Source: Collybiopsis luxurians FD-317 M1
Lineage: Eukaryota > Basidiomycota > Agaricomycetes > Agaricales > Omphalotaceae
Assembly: GCA_000827265.1 (NCBI GenBank)
Contig: KN834782.1
Coordinates: 467,081-531,080, forward strand
DNA: 64,000 bases
Reading direction: 5' to 3'
Part shown: positions 14,744-27,696 of the stretch, piece after piece
How the letters are laid out: each line of letters starts with the position of its first letter
Position numbering within the stretch: the stretch's first letter is position 1
Made by a program: the position numbers and the translations under genes
Notes under the pieces: generated by a model
The model's input: only the letters and a program-made list of their open reading frames with translations
The model's database searches: none
Told to the model about the DNA's origin: nothing

Positions 14744-14959
14744 TTAACGGTCCAGCAGAAACTTCTGTTTTTTTAAGCAAGTGGCGATGATACGTCGGTG
14801 TATATGCATATCTTGAAATGCCGAATAGAGCTCTCTGAGGACATGCTGGTACTCACGTTCGCCACAAGCAAGGGATGGCAGAAGTACATGTTGCTACAAT
14901 AGACATACATACAAACATATCCAAAGACCACGTAAGCTCGTACAGAACTTCATTCACGA

Positions 14960-17900
14960 TCATACCCAAGTATCAGGCCTGTGGTTGACGCCGTCAGAAC
15001 AGACGCTACATCAGAAGAGCTTGCACCAACTTACCCAAAACCACCAGGCGGAGGAGTGAGGAGGGACACTCCTTGTCCATCGGCCGTATTCACAAAGACA
15101 GTGTTGCCCCACCAGGTGTCAATATTATTCAAACCAATCGTACCATCCCGGGGGAATTGCAAGCAGAAGAAGAGTACAACCGTAGAGATTGCAACTCCAG
15201 AGTCCATCGCAGCGGAGAGGACATAGTTATACTTGGCCCACCAGGAGAAGTGTCTGCGACGAATGAGATATTGGAAAATGAACCCTACAATGGCCCATGG
15301 AACGTAGTTGATAGATGTGGCTGGGGGAAGAAGACCAGTACCAGTAAATATGACTGGGAAGCTGTGAAAATCGATTGGAATTAGTCTTTGAAATAACAGT
15401 AAAACGCTACATACTTGACGTAGCGAATGAAACTGTTGGGCCACTTCAGACTAATGAGCCAGGCTGAGAGAGGCGCAAGGAAGCCAACAAGGAAGAAGAA
15501 TAGAAGTCCTGCGGGATAGATATGAGTTATTGAAATTTCCGAGCGGGACTGAATTCCACTGACCATAATAGGTTGCGCCATGGGAGAAGATTCGTTTCGG
15601 GCCAATCACACCCCATATTATACTGGCTGTACCGAACACCGTCGTCGAAGGACAGACGAAATCGTCAGGTTGGTCTGAATCACACATTCCTTTGATGTTT
15701 GTGAACATCCATGCTTGTACCCCGAGCTGTGTAGTTCCAGCGATCATAGCCGCTAATACCTGTGCAGTAAACATTGTTTTCGGTGGTATCTTCATGTAGT
15801 GACCCAGCTTGAGGTCTTGCGTAAATTGCAGGGCTGGATAATAAAATTAGCAGCTGTTTAAAATAGAATAGGATATATATAACCGTACCCCTAAAGGTCG
15901 TCAGTTGAGAACGTAGGACACAGATAGGTACCACTGATAAACTTACTGAGCCATGGTAATGTATCCCCAAGTTTTGAACATCATCATCGCGACCTAAAGC
16001 CATTGCTTTAGCCTTCCTCAGGTTTCTCCGATAAGCCGTAACTCACCGGACGACCAGGAAGCGCATAACCGATGATAAGTTCCGTAATGACATTGAGACC
16101 AACTGCAAGGTACGGTGAGTATCGGCAAAAGTGTAGATATTCTTAGCTCTACCTTGTTGATTGGTGATAGCTTGAATAATACCGATGGGAATAGTGTACA
16201 CAAATGCTATCGGAACAGGCGGTAAGCTACGCCACTGGACCTGAAGGAACGGCGTAACTCACAAACCACAAGGGCAAGGATATAGTACCCAACAGGGAAT
16301 TTTGTGTCCCACACAGTTATAGAAATCACACCGAATGTGAACATGACCACTGCAAAACTCTTCTGAGATTTTGAAGAGGAGATAGGCTGAAACTGCTCTC
16401 ACGGAAGACAATGACATACCACCAGTTGGGTACTTGGTCGTAACGTGACATAAGACGTGCGTGGATGTCGGCCTGTATTGAAATCTGGTCTCAGTCCAAA
16501 GTATTCTGAAAGGCTACCAAACTCACCTGTTCATGGATAGAGCGACGAGCCTGGACCCAAATTTGCTTTCGGTAAAAGAGGCTGAAAAATATCTTGTTAG
16601 TAGTGAAAAGTGAAACTCGATTACACGAGAACAACATACAATGTATGGGTGATTGTCGCTGTCACACTGGCGAAGGACAGTCCTGAAAGAAAAAGTCAGG
16701 GATAGAGCCGCATAAAATCTGTCTACTACTTTACCATATGACATGGCGAACGTCACGGACAGGTACAATGGACTATATGCGTGATACGCCTCCTCGTTGA
16801 AAGTGCCATCTGGATTAGTGATTTGGGAAACATCGTAAACAGTTCCATTGCGGTTGAAGGAACCGTCATTTAGCACACTATCCCAAGATTAGTGATTCAA
16901 CTCAATGTGAATGGGCGGTAAACGTACGGCAGATAAGCAGAATTCCATGTGTTGGTATACTTCAGGTTCATGTCAGTCCAATTTCAACTGTCTAAAACGA
17001 ACGCCACACACGTAAAGAATGGGTGCGATAAGCCCTGCAGAAAATGTTCATTAGAAAACAGTGCAGCCTCTAGAAGACTTGGAGATCCTTACAGTAGAAG
17101 AAGACGAATGCAAAGGCAATGTTCCCCTCTGCCCACCAGGGTGCTATGAAAGACCCTTTAGTCACAGACGCTGTTAAAAGTGTGAGAGTATGCTTACTTG
17201 CCAGCGGAGAGCCAATATAGGCAATCTTTAAACAGTATTAGTCGGTTGAACGCCACAAAAACAAAGCTATTTTTACCTGAGCCCAGTCGAAAGTGAGCAA
17301 GCTCATTCCGAGACCAGAACGATACTGTTGCAACGTTTAACCCGAAATACGAGAAATATCAAGAAAGAAAACATACTCCAAACATCTGGTTAACTTTAAC
17401 GTTATCCGGTACGATCCAACAGACCCAGGAAAAGTAACTCAGAGCTTGGAATAGGTATCCAGGCATGAAGTACCACGAGAAGGATCCCATGAACGCGAAA
17501 AGGAAGAATCGTTCACGGCTGATACCCCCGCGGGTTCCCATTCCTGCGTACTGGGTAGAGTGCAAAGTGTTGAATAATGCACCTAGCAGGCGAAGTCAAC
17601 AACAGGCCGAGATGTTAATGGTACAACAGCTTACAAGTAACAAGATCGGTGGGCCAAACTAAACCAAATGGGTTGTCAGACATCGTTCTATCTGCAAGCA
17701 AGGAGACGTACTCATTGAAGGCGGCTGTACAAGGAACCTTCTGCATATTCCACCAATTGAGAAGCCGATAAGCTGGGTGGACATAACCATGAACCATTGA
17801 TAACTAAAATTGAACACTTGATGGTAGAAGACTCGTTGAACGGCAACTATATCGGTCGCGTAGGCACTTTGATAACCAACGGTAGCCATTATCGTAACGA

Positions 17901-18726
17901 GGACCTGGATAAAAATAGGAAATGTCAACGAATGTGCATTGGAGCAGATTTCTGTTACGTACATGTTCTTTGATAGTGAAGGGACCAGGATTAAGTGCGA
18001 CCCCGAAAACTTTCACGTTGGGAACCAAACGAGCCCATCCTCTTCCTATGGGAAACGCAAGAAGCTGGGCAACGAGCTGAGAACAAACAGATCAGTTTCA
18101 ATTAGAAATGAGCATTATATTTCCACCGACGCCTGTTATTGTGACCCTGGAGAAAAAAAGATGTCATTATAATTGGCTGTCTCTGTCGGTCTCAGACCAC
18201 TCACGAAGGGTAGCGAAAGAAGAAGAACTGGTTCAGTCCCTAATAATGAGGGTCGATATCAGTGGCTTTTCACTCCCGGGTAGTGAGTGTTCGGCTTACC
18301 GGAATCAAAACTAGATGAGACGATCTCAGAATCAGAATGGACGAACAGAACGGACTTTCGAACGTACCAGCCCAGATAATTCCGATTACCCATGAGCGTA
18401 AAGTATTGACAGGGATGGATGGGTCATCCGTATTTGCCACGGCAGATCGAACCTCAGGGTAAGGGGAGTCATCCTCTGTAATGTTGTGAGCTAAGGTTGA
18501 GAAGATTTAGGAAAGAACAAACCGAGCACTCCTTCGATGGCAGCATCCTTGTCGATGTTAGGGTCATCGAAGTCAGGTAAAGCAACCGCTTCGATTTCCT
18601 CTGTAGTCAAAGAAGTTGAGAATGCTGTAAAGCTGTCCAAACTAATCCCTTACCTATCTCAGAAGGCCTGATCCCCTTCTCGGTGTCTGCGAAATCTCCG
18701 CTCTGCTTGTCTTCAACGAACGACAT
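14960..18726 (-). CDS. OPT-family oligopeptide transporter
   Basis: Proton-coupled oligopeptide transporter of the OPT superfamily, peptide-transporter clade; a polytopic plasma-membrane protein that imports small peptides or glutathione-like compounds. Start ATG 18726 (MSFVEDKQSGDFADTEKG). The second part carries SPYPEVRSAVANTDDP, an exact match to the clade signature SPYxEVRxxVxxxDDP, followed by TLRSWVIGIIWA. Further down are NPGPFTIKEHV, GGISRERFFLFAFMGSFSW and the second clade motif as KIPPKTMF (usual form KIPPR, here Lys). The coding sequence is cut by many very short exons and introns. The last intron (about 14979-15033) separates GGFG from PDTWV, recreating the family's usual FGPxTW-like end, with stop at 14960-14962. 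I did not place every splice site. Confidence 0.85.
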
Positions 18727-20899
18727 GGCAGGGAACCTATAGCCAGTAAGCAAAGGACGGGGACTGGAATTCCCATCTCCCTTTCCTTATGTACCTGGCG
18801 AGATGATAAGGCCTTCACTCCACTTCAAAGACATATGGTCCGAACCTACGAAGCATGCTTCCAGAATCCACAAGTATTGAGAAATGGACATATCGGGACC
18901 CCCCGATCGCTTGGATTCAATATCCCGGTACGATGTCCAACCTGAACATCTACCGGTAATGGCAACCAATTTACAGCGCAAATGGTAGAAGGGTAGCACC
19001 TGACTACAACTTTCAAGTTGTCACTTCTTGTGTTGAACGCAATCAGACACGTCCGAAAGTTCGTACTTGCTTTCCAGAAAGCAGAGAAATCTGGGAACAG
19101 AAGGATTACAGATTTTGAGGAACGATAATCCAGGAATATGTTCAATACCTCAATACATAACTGACATAACGAGCCCTCCGAATATGTGAATCGTCACAGA
19201 GATTGGAATCGCGGCGTATCAGTACCCCTTCTCCAATTGGTATTTCTTTTCTCTGCATCGTATACTCACGCTACCCGTAGGATTTGCATAGGAGGAAGAT
19301 CCCGGTTAGTCGACATCTCGGAGAACATACGTCCATATGTCCCTGGATAATATCAGCTGATAAGCGGGATGCTTGAGATTTCAGAACAACCTGAGCCAGT
19401 CGATTCTCGCCACGAATTGCATATACTTTTGTCGTACCATCTGCTTCCGACGAAGCAACCATGTTATGCAGTAAATATAAATCCTTATGTTGGCAGCTCT
19501 GCGCACTGCCTACGCCTTGTATCTACATAGATAGTGTGAGTCTGCCAAGTCAGAAATGATGGCCGTGTGAGTCTGTTGATCCAAACTGGTCAGAAAAGTT
19601 CTGCGCTTCGTTCTTGATGTGGACATTGACTCCAAGCGAAGGTCAGCATGGGTTAGTGGCACACGATAAGAGTCTGCTCGGGCTCATGACTTGGCGCCGA
19701 GGGAATACCACTTCAAAGTTGATCCGTTCTTGAACATCAAGATTCAAGATTCAAGAAGAGGGCAAGTTCGCGATGAGCGTTGAACGTCGAACGTTAAACG
19801 ACCATCTGTATTCTAAACCAAAATTAGCAGTTGTTTATGAGGGTGAAGCCGTCACTCACGGGATTCCATCACCATTGAAGACAACAAAGCATCCATAACT
19901 TGATATAAAAAACATAAGTTCCGAAGGATCCGAAGGGTACAACCACTCAGGGGGAGCTGAATTCTCAGGAATAGTACCCACTAAATTCCATATTCCGGGA
20001 ACCTTTGAACGAGTGCATTATCGACCCGTTAGATGTTACATGGGTTGCGAGCGGCGAGACTGGTCATAGCAAGCTGCAGAAAGACGCGGAGACGCCGTAT
20101 TATATAATATATTCACACGATTTCGACGCATTGCGGGTACTATACTTGTTTGATACTTGAACTGCATCAGCTGGAGCTCCCGCCAACAGAACTTTACAAT
20201 TTCGTTGAGCTAAGAAGGGTCTGCTTGATGTAAGGATTCACCTCCGGTCCTAGAGCAGGAACTACGCGGCCCAGGCTGACCGTCGATACACAGCGGGCCA
20301 AACTCCTTTCTTGACTTTGCTTGGAAGTTTCGATCTGAGCGGTTAATGCAGGACCCCCACCTACTCGTGCGCACGGAAAGTGACGGGCCGCTATTGAATT
20401 GAGCAATTTTTTTCCTCGTTGCTCTCATTCGATTTTCGAGCATGCAATGAAACATATAAACTCAATATTTTTTGTGCATCTACCTTGGCTCACATACAAT
20501 AGACTGTCCACTGAAAATTTTGTGTGCTCTCCTTTTGCCTCCAAAACAGCATCATCAAGCTCTGGCATCGAATTAGTGACTTCGGACTTTCGGGCCGTTA
20601 CTTTCCGTGAGCACGAGTATATGACCTTGTACGAGTCTCATTACGTCCATTCATGTACTCATGGCAGTAGCTCGGCGTCGGAGTATTCCCCCGAGTATTG
20701 TCATTGAATCATTGGAACTGTGGAAATATGAAGACAGAAGGCCGCCTTGCCGACAGCCATTGCTTCGAGGTTAATAATTGCCACCTGCTTGCCATAATCC
20801 ACGTTCATTGATCGTCGAGACGGTTGTCACTCGTGAGAGGATGAAGAGCACGAGTGGGAATTAAGAAGCGACCTAGATATTTATTATTAAGTACTGGGG
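18727..20899. other. Intergenic, no gene recognised
   Basis: About 2.2 kb between the OPT gene and the SDR array. Several short open frames on the minus strand (18787-19462) and one on the plus strand (20399-20707) have no recognisable motifs. AT-rich patch TATTATATAATATATTC near 20098. Promoter elements for the OPT gene presumably lie in the left part, but I see no clear TATA box. Confidence 0.4.
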
Positions 20900-20905
20900 T
20901 ATAAA
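20900..20905 (+). promoter_or_regulatory. TATA box of SDR copy 1
   Basis: TATAAA 35-40 bases before ATG 20940. The same element stands at 23071-23076, 25435-25440, 27654-27660 and 29617-29623, each 30-52 bases before the start of SDR copies 2 to 5. Confidence 0.7.
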
Positions 20906-20939
20906 TGCGCAAGCACCATCATTCTAGTAACGGGCTGTC

Positions 20940-22224
20940 ATGGTTCTCGCCAAATCACTCGGTGCAGCTCTGGTAACGGGCGCCTCTCAAGGCATCGGCA
21001 AGGCCATTGCAATGCGTCTTGCTTCCGATGGGTATAAGGTTGCATTGAATGATATACCCCGTAAGAGGGAACAGCTTGAAGCGGTGGCCAAGGATATCAA
21101 TCAAAAGTACGGCCATGAATCTTTCGTGGTACCCGCGGATGTGGCTCTGGAGCAAGAAGTAAAGGAAATGATTGAATCGTCCTCAAAGGCATTGAACGGC
21201 CTTGACGTGGTATATACCCTTTCATTCTCGATCATAAGGAGGGGTAACTTATAACTTACTGGATAGGTTGTCGCAAATGCGGGGATTCTGGGTTCCGGCC
21301 AACCCATAGTAGAATCATGTGCGTTACCCATCTTTTACACGTGAAGAGAGTACTAACGTTTTTTGTGTGTCAGCCATGGAAGATTGGGATAAAGTTCTGG
21401 GGGTGAACCTCCGTGGAGTCTTTATGTGCTATAAGTGGGCTGCAAAGGATATGATAGCTCGAGAGTGTCGCGGTAGAATTATCGGGGCTTCTTCAGTTTT
21501 AGGAAAGCAAGGTAGAGATCGGTATTATCTCTTCGTTTATGGGACTGATGTTATTACAAGGAATGGCCTACGCTAGTTCTTATGCTGCTTCGAAATTTGG
21601 GGTACGAGGATTGACTCAGGTCGCTGGTAAGTTACCAAATGCAACTATATTTGTTGTCACAAGGTGAGCACCCATATAACATGATTCTAGCTCTGGAGCT
21701 CGGTCAATATGGAATCACGGTCAATGCATATGCGCCAGGTTTGGTTCTTCGATAATTTACGCCGGCACCCCCTACTCATCGTTTATAAAGGCGCTATCCA
21801 TACTGCAATGAGTAAGTGTATCCAGGGGACCTTTAATCGCGCTGCAGCTTCCTAAGCTATTCACAGGCGAGGGAACACTCAGTGATCTCTCTGCACCACA
21901 GAAGGTGAGTAGGCCGTAGAGATAAATTACGAAGATAACATCAGAGCGTCAACCAACTTTGAAGGACCTGCCGTCCTTGCCAGCCTTCGCAAAGTTAGGA
22001 CAACCAGAAGATATCGCTAGCATCGTGTCATATCTTGCCTCAAAAGAAGCATATTATATCACTGGTATGAACTGAAAGTAAGCTGTGAGAATGAGTATCT
22101 TACTTTTTACCCTCATTATAGGACAAACTGTAAGTAACTTAACATGCTCTTTTTGCTGGGCAAAATTGTCGAGCCATGGAATTCCTCCTAGATCTCGGTC
22201 AATGCTGGAATGTATTTTGATTAA
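20940..22224 (+). CDS. Short-chain dehydrogenase/reductase, diacetyl/acetoin reductase-like, copy 1
   Basis: Classical SDR of about 260 residues, NAD(P)-dependent, most like diacetyl (acetoin) reductases. The N-terminus ALVTGASQGIGKAIAMRLA holds the TGxxxGxG cofactor motif; then VVANAGI (NAG motif), IIGASS with the catalytic Ser, SYAASKFG with the Tyr-xxx-Lys pair, and ITVNAYAPG. Exons join through MAYASSYAASKFG, AIHTAM, SEGTLSDLSAPQK, DLPSLPAFAKLGQPEDIASIVSYL. The end is a micro-exon GACAAACT (22120-22127) followed by ISVNAGMYFD and TAA 22222-22224. First of five tandem copies, all plus strand. Substrate is inferred from family only. Confidence 0.85.
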
Positions 22225-23070
22225 ATGGAATATCCGTCCATTTTGGGGTATTTTTGTGCCTTCGCATTTGCGAAACATCAAAGTTCAGCTCCTTGGAGAG
22301 AGATTTTCCGCGGGTTTAGAAAAACTTGAGAATAAGCCAAGCGAGCCTAATTGTGAGGGCCATCAGCGTTGGTCCAGACAGCACTTTTTGTTGAAGTATA
22401 TCGGAAAGAGCATGAAAAAAGAGGGATCAGTATAATTGGACTACAAGCAGCGGGACTGGAGTGGTACTTTTTTAATGGCTTCGGAAGTCTCTCAGCAAGT
22501 TTTAGTAAATGTTGAAGCCGGGGTCAACACGAGTATTTACGCGATCACAGAGGAATCATGGGGACTCCGTACCTAACATTCTTCTGGTCACCACTCACTT
22601 TAGCCCGAAGATGCCGGCTTAGAAAAAGGCCCTTTTAGCTTCACAATCAAGCGAAAGGTGTGTTCGTTTTCGTAAGACTCAGGAAGACTGGCCTTTCAAT
22701 TCAAAGCACAAGTCAGGCAGGTCCTCGGTTCGCTTCAATGTATAAACGAGAATCACCCAGTGTCCTTACCACTTACCATCAACAACTCCATTAACATAGA
22801 GCAGGAACTAAACGTGCCCTAGCGAGACATTAATTAATGACCATGACACTTCGAAAGCGGGTTCTTCAATTCCGTACTTGCACCGACTCATTGAACTACG
22901 CTACGCGATGGATTATTGATACCCCGTATATTAAGAAATTTAGTGCTTCTCGCCACAAGGTCAACATAATGCATATTCTAGCTGATTTCGCTGATCATGA
23001 GGCAAAGAAGCCCTTGTACTCTTATGACAATTGGAACCCGAAATAGATCGTGGAGAAGACCTCCAGTAGG
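22225..23070. other. Spacer between SDR copies 1 and 2
   Basis: About 0.85 kb with no recognised gene or RNA. It ends at the TATAAA box of the next copy. Confidence 0.4.
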
Positions 23071-23122
23071 TATAAATGCAGTTCATGAGACCTGCATGGA
23101 CTTTTCACCAGCTAATAGCTTT

Positions 23123-24420
23123 ATGGCCTTCGCAAGATCACTCCGTGCAGCCCTGGTGACAGGCGCTTCTCAGGGAATCGGCAAAGCAATCGCGATGCGT
23201 CTTGCCTCCGACGGATATAAAGTTGCATTGAATGATATCCCCCGTAAGAGGGAACAGCTTGAAGCAGTGGCCAAAGATATCGATAAGAAGTACGGCCAAG
23301 GTTCTTTCGTGGTACCGGCAGATGTGTCTCAAGAAGAAGAAGTCAAACAAATGGTAGATTCGTCCTCCAAAGCCTTCAATGGTCTTGATGTGGTGCGTAA
23401 TTCCGCAATCAGTCCGTGATGAGGGATTGACGTAAAATATACTCCATAGGTTGTTGCAAATGCAGCAATTATCGGTCCTGCCAAGCCCATGATAGAGATA
23501 TGTGCGTGCGAGTCCCATGGAGCATAATTTAATAGTTCATTTATGTGCATCAGCCATGGAAGAATGGGACAAAGTTCAGCAAATTAACATTCGGGGCGTC
23601 TTCATGTGTTACAAATGGGCCGCAAAAGACATGATAGATCGAGGCCGGGGTGGTAGAATCATCGGTGCTTCTTCACTGGCAGGCAAGCAAGGTAGGCTCT
23701 TATACTACCCTGTATGGAGGTAAGAAGACTCTCAGGCTAACGACTGGGATCCTTCGATCAGGTTCACCAAATGTCACTCCCTACGTTACTTCAAAATTCG
23801 GAGTACGAGGGTTAACCCAAGCTGCTGGTGAGTATCATTTCGTTTTCCCAAGAGGAAACTTCATTTGACTGCGAAACCAGCTTTGGAACTAGGAAGACAT
23901 GGCATTACAGTGAATGCATATGCGCCAGGTCTGATCTGACTTAAACTCTCGCTTACGCTCTCAAATAATTCTTTATCAAGGCGCTATTGAGACCCCAATG
24001 GGCAAGTTTTGAAGCCATTCTGTTCCTTTGTGGCTCACTGAACTATCCTCAGTCGAACAGCTCTTTGCTGAACCAGAAGGGCATCAAATGATGCAAGAGG
24101 TATGCTACTTGTCTGATAGGTTGCCCATGCGAGGCATTCAATATTGATGAACCTTCGTAGGGTTTGGAACAACTAAAGCGGCTGCATGCGAAGCCAGGGC
24201 AGCCAGATGACATTGCTAGCATCGTTTCGTACCTAGCTTCGAAAGAAGCGTACTACATCACCGGTAAGCGAGCGTGCTAAAGTCCATTTTGGAACAAGTA
24301 CTTATTTTTCATCTGCAGGACAAACGGTAAGTAGATTGAGATGTGTTGCGTTCTGTCTGAAATCGTGACACGCCCCGCTATTCTTAGATCTCTGTAAACG
24401 CTGGAATGTATTTTGATTAA
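23123..24420 (+). CDS. Short-chain dehydrogenase/reductase, diacetyl/acetoin reductase-like, copy 2
   Basis: Second tandem SDR. Start ATG 23123 (MAFARSLRAALVTGASQGIG) is chosen because it aligns with the other copies and lies 47 bases after TATAAA at 23071; in-frame codons further upstream are likely leader. Cofactor motif TGASQGIG, VVANAAI (NAG changed to NAA), IIGASSLAG with the catalytic Ser, YVTSK with the Tyr/Lys pair, ITVNAYAPG. The C-terminal half diverges most from copy 1 (VEQLFAEPEGHQMMQE, GLEQLKRLHAKPGQPDD). The intron after AIETPM starts GGCAAGT, a GC donor where copies 1, 3, 4 and 5 have GT. The micro-exon is GACAAACG; the last exon is ISVNAGMYFD with TAA 24418-24420. Confidence 0.83.
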
Positions 24421-25434
24421 TGTAGATTTATTTTTCCTCCGGATTCTCTGATACGAACATTTGTAGTCTACCTCGCCAAACTAATAGAAAGCGTAAGGAG
24501 CGCTAAGAGTATAAATTCTATGATCTTATCTCCTTCGAGAAATACCACCGTAGAAATCATCAGTCGAAAGTTATTGCTAGACGTTATGCCGAAGATATTA
24601 CCCAGGGCCTCGAAGCAAACAATCAAATTTGGGTAATTGGCAGTGGCTGTCGTAGAAGATTGGGCCCGGGATGATTCAATAGCTTTTCTCGAGTTAAATA
24701 AACTCGAAACACTCCCTACTTGGCAAGGTCTAAATAGAGTCTGAGTAGAAAGACATGTACAGCTGTAGATCGGGTCTGGCCTGCACATTTTCCATTATAT
24801 CTATCGTAGTTTCGGGCTTCCAAAAACTTTTATTAGAATAATTCAGGATACTAGAATGCTTTTCGAAGACTCGCAGGTGCTAAAGCTGTGACGCTTAAAG
24901 TTACCAGACATATTTTCCCCTTTAGTTTAATTCTCTTGAAAGATACTCTGTATATGACCGAACTTTAGCAAAAATCTACAATGCACCTGGCGTAGGGAGT
25001 GAATATGATTCAATGACATCGCTGCTAATACAGTTGTAAACCCACAGATTTCACGACTAGTGTTTCCGCAATTGTCGCTGGTTCTTCTGCGTGAAATCCC
25101 TGATCGCTTTTCGAATTTATTCCGGGATGTCCTCAGATTCATCAATGCGTCGGTCGGGTTTGATGTTGACTACTCTCATGATAGGGCAGGTCAACGCAGG
25201 TCAACCTGGCATCTGGATATTATGCAGTTATCTTCTATCTGAACGGAAAAACTGTAAGCTTGTGGCGGTCCGCTCAGCCGAATAACACTAATGAACGAAA
25301 TGCAGTCTACTCATTGACAGGCCAGGGAACCTTAAGGTCTGGTACCAGTACTAGCATCGCACTAGCAGCAATCTAGTAAGTCATGGGATAGAAATGCGCT
25401 AGTGAAAAAGTAAGCTAAATATACCGCGAATAGA
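24421..25434. other. Spacer between SDR copies 2 and 3
   Basis: About 1 kb. Short open frames on both strands carry no recognisable motif. Ends at TATAAA 25435-25440 of copy 3. Confidence 0.4.
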
Positions 25435-25480
25435 TATAAATGTAGCCCCGCAGAAAAGGCTACATATTCTCGTAGTCAAG

Positions 25481-26795
25481 ATGGTTTTCATTAAATCACT
25501 CGGCGCAGCTTTAGTCACTGGAGCATCTCAGGGAATTGGGAAAGCAATCGCGATGCGGCTTGCCCACGACGGATACAGAGTTGCATTGAATGATTTAGGT
25601 CATAAAAGGAACCAGCTTGAAGCAGTGGCTGAAGACATAAATCAAAAATTCGGCACCGAGACCTTTGTGGTACCTGCAGACGTGTCCAAAGAAGAGCAAG
25701 TGGAAGTTATGGTAGCTTCTTCTTCGAAAGCACTTGGGGGTCTAGATGTGGTATGAGCTTATCCGTCTTAATTATGGTTACGACAGAGACGAAACTGAAG
25801 TGCCACACAGATCGTCGCGAATGCAGGGATCATGGGCCCTACCAAGCCCATTACAGAGCTCTGTGCGTAACCTGCATTTCTTCTTGCATCCATAGAACGG
25901 CCGGCTGATATTGCATTTTTACATGAAAGCCATGGAGGAGTGGGATCAAGTTCAGCAAGTGAACATTCGAGGGGTTTTTTTGTGCTACAAATGGGCCGGA
26001 AGGGACATGATAGCACGAGGCAGTAAAGGGCGAATTATTGGTGCTTCCTCGATGGTCGGAAAGCAAGGTAATGCTCAGTACTATCCATATGGTAGCGAGA
26101 CTCCGTCTGAAGATTGTCATTGGCATGAGGCGTGGCCAATCTTGGCTCCTATGCTGCTGCAAAATTTGGGGTACGAGGATTGACACAAGTTGCTGGTAAG
26201 TCTTCAGCTATCAAGTTCAATATTGTCAACGCTGCCATTAACCGACCCTAGCCCTGGAGCTAGGTAAATACGGGATTACTGTCAATGCATACGCGCCAGG
26301 TCTGGTACTACCTCCGTTGACTCACGCTTGCATTCTTTGCTCACCATTTATTCAGGCGCCATTCTGACTCCAATGAGTAGGCGTAGTCAAACTACTGATT
26401 TCGCTGCCATGTATTCTGACATGAACAACCTCAGGTGAAAGCTCGTTTAGTGACCATTCGGCGCCACACAAGGTATAGGGACTGCTAATTTGAACAAGTA
26501 CAAAGATAGGATTGAACGGATTTATTTTGAAGGACCTACCGTCTCTGCCACCCTTTGCAAAACTGGGACGGCCAGAAGATATTGCCAGCATCGTGTCGTA
26601 TCTTGCGTCAAAAGAAGCTCATTATATCACTGGTAAGCACTTGTCACTAGTAGCAAGGTCGAAGCTCAGCTAGAACTGACTTTTACCCTCAGGACAAACT
26701 GTAAGCTGATTAGTTTGCTTTTTTTGTCAGGTGAAGTTGTCGAGGACTGGATCTTTTTTTAGATCTCGGTTAATGCTGGAATACATTTTGATTGA
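25481..26795 (+). CDS. Short-chain dehydrogenase/reductase, diacetyl/acetoin reductase-like, copy 3
   Basis: Third tandem SDR. MVFIKSLGAALVTGASQGIG carries the cofactor motif; then IVANAGIMGP, IIGASSMVG with the Ser, SYAAAKFG with Tyr-xxx-Lys, ITVNAYAPG, AILTPM, DLPSLPPFAKLGRPEDIASIV. Introns match copy 1. The micro-exon GACAAACT is kept, and the last exon reads ISVNAGIHFD with TGA 26793-26795, so MYFD has become IHFD. Reading is intact after splicing. TATAAA is 41-46 bases before the start. Confidence 0.83.
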
Positions 26796-26959
26796 GTCGT
26801 GCATGCGTACGCTCAATCTAGGTTTTGTTACTTCGGGGCTTGTAAAATACACCCGCAGATCAATTCACGTCAAAGTTTGGAGGGCAGAAAACAGGGCTCT
26901 TAAGGAAGTGGCTACCATGAACCACCATACACCATAAGTGAGACAGACGGAAACGTTGC

Positions 26960-27540
26960 TTAGAAATTATTATCGTTGTGCTCATGACTCGGAAGTGAAC
27001 ACCGAAAAGTGCTATGGTCCTTTAGAGTAAATCTATGAGAACGAGATTTGTCAGACGGATAACATTTGTGTGGTTCGACTCTCTCCCAGTTAACTTGATG
27101 ACGAGACGCGTCAAGATAATTTTGATGACACGAATCCGCGATCACGGATAAATCACGGGATTCCACGCTTGAAAATCCTACACTTTCCCGTTCTGGTTGT
27201 CTCTCTTCCATTTTCTTAGCGTTGATTGCCAAGCAGAAAACATCCCGCTTCAAATTTATAGCCACCTGTCTGGAGCTTGATAGATTTTCAAAGTTCAGGA
27301 ACGACCGAATCTTTGGGCTTAGTAGTACAGCGAGAATGGGAAAGGTGTTCATGAGAGCCGGAACTAGCAATTGGAAAGCAGGGATCATGACTAGCCATAT
27401 TGAGCTGCCCACAAAAATTTGAACGCGGGTTTCAGAGCCGTGGTAGATCCACGAATCTCTTTGCACCAATTCATTGATGACAGATGAATAGTACACAGAA
27501 TCACGAGAAATAACCCCTTTCGCTATGTAGTATGTTCAAA
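26960..27540 (-). pseudogene. Unidentified gene relic in the SDR array, copy A
   Basis: A minus-strand frame reads IAKGVISRDSVYYSSVINE, then a hydrophobic stretch (IWLVMIPAFQLLVPALMN), LLSPKIRSFLNFENL and a polar tail. It looks like the last membrane segment and cytoplasmic tail of a multi-pass protein, possibly a DUF6533-like fungal family; that family assignment is weak. No start or upstream part exists. The first third recurs in decayed form at 29270-29440, so it was copied along with the SDR gene. Confidence 0.35.
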
Positions 27541-27696
27541 ATCCGCACAATTCGCAGCTTATTTGAGCGCACCGATCATCATGGGATAAAGTCGTGCTCG
27601 TCATTGTCAATTATGACAGATAAAATCCTGGAGAGAAGAAACTACTGAACAGCTATAAAACACGGCTCGGATTTCGAGCCTTAGGATTGAGTGAAC

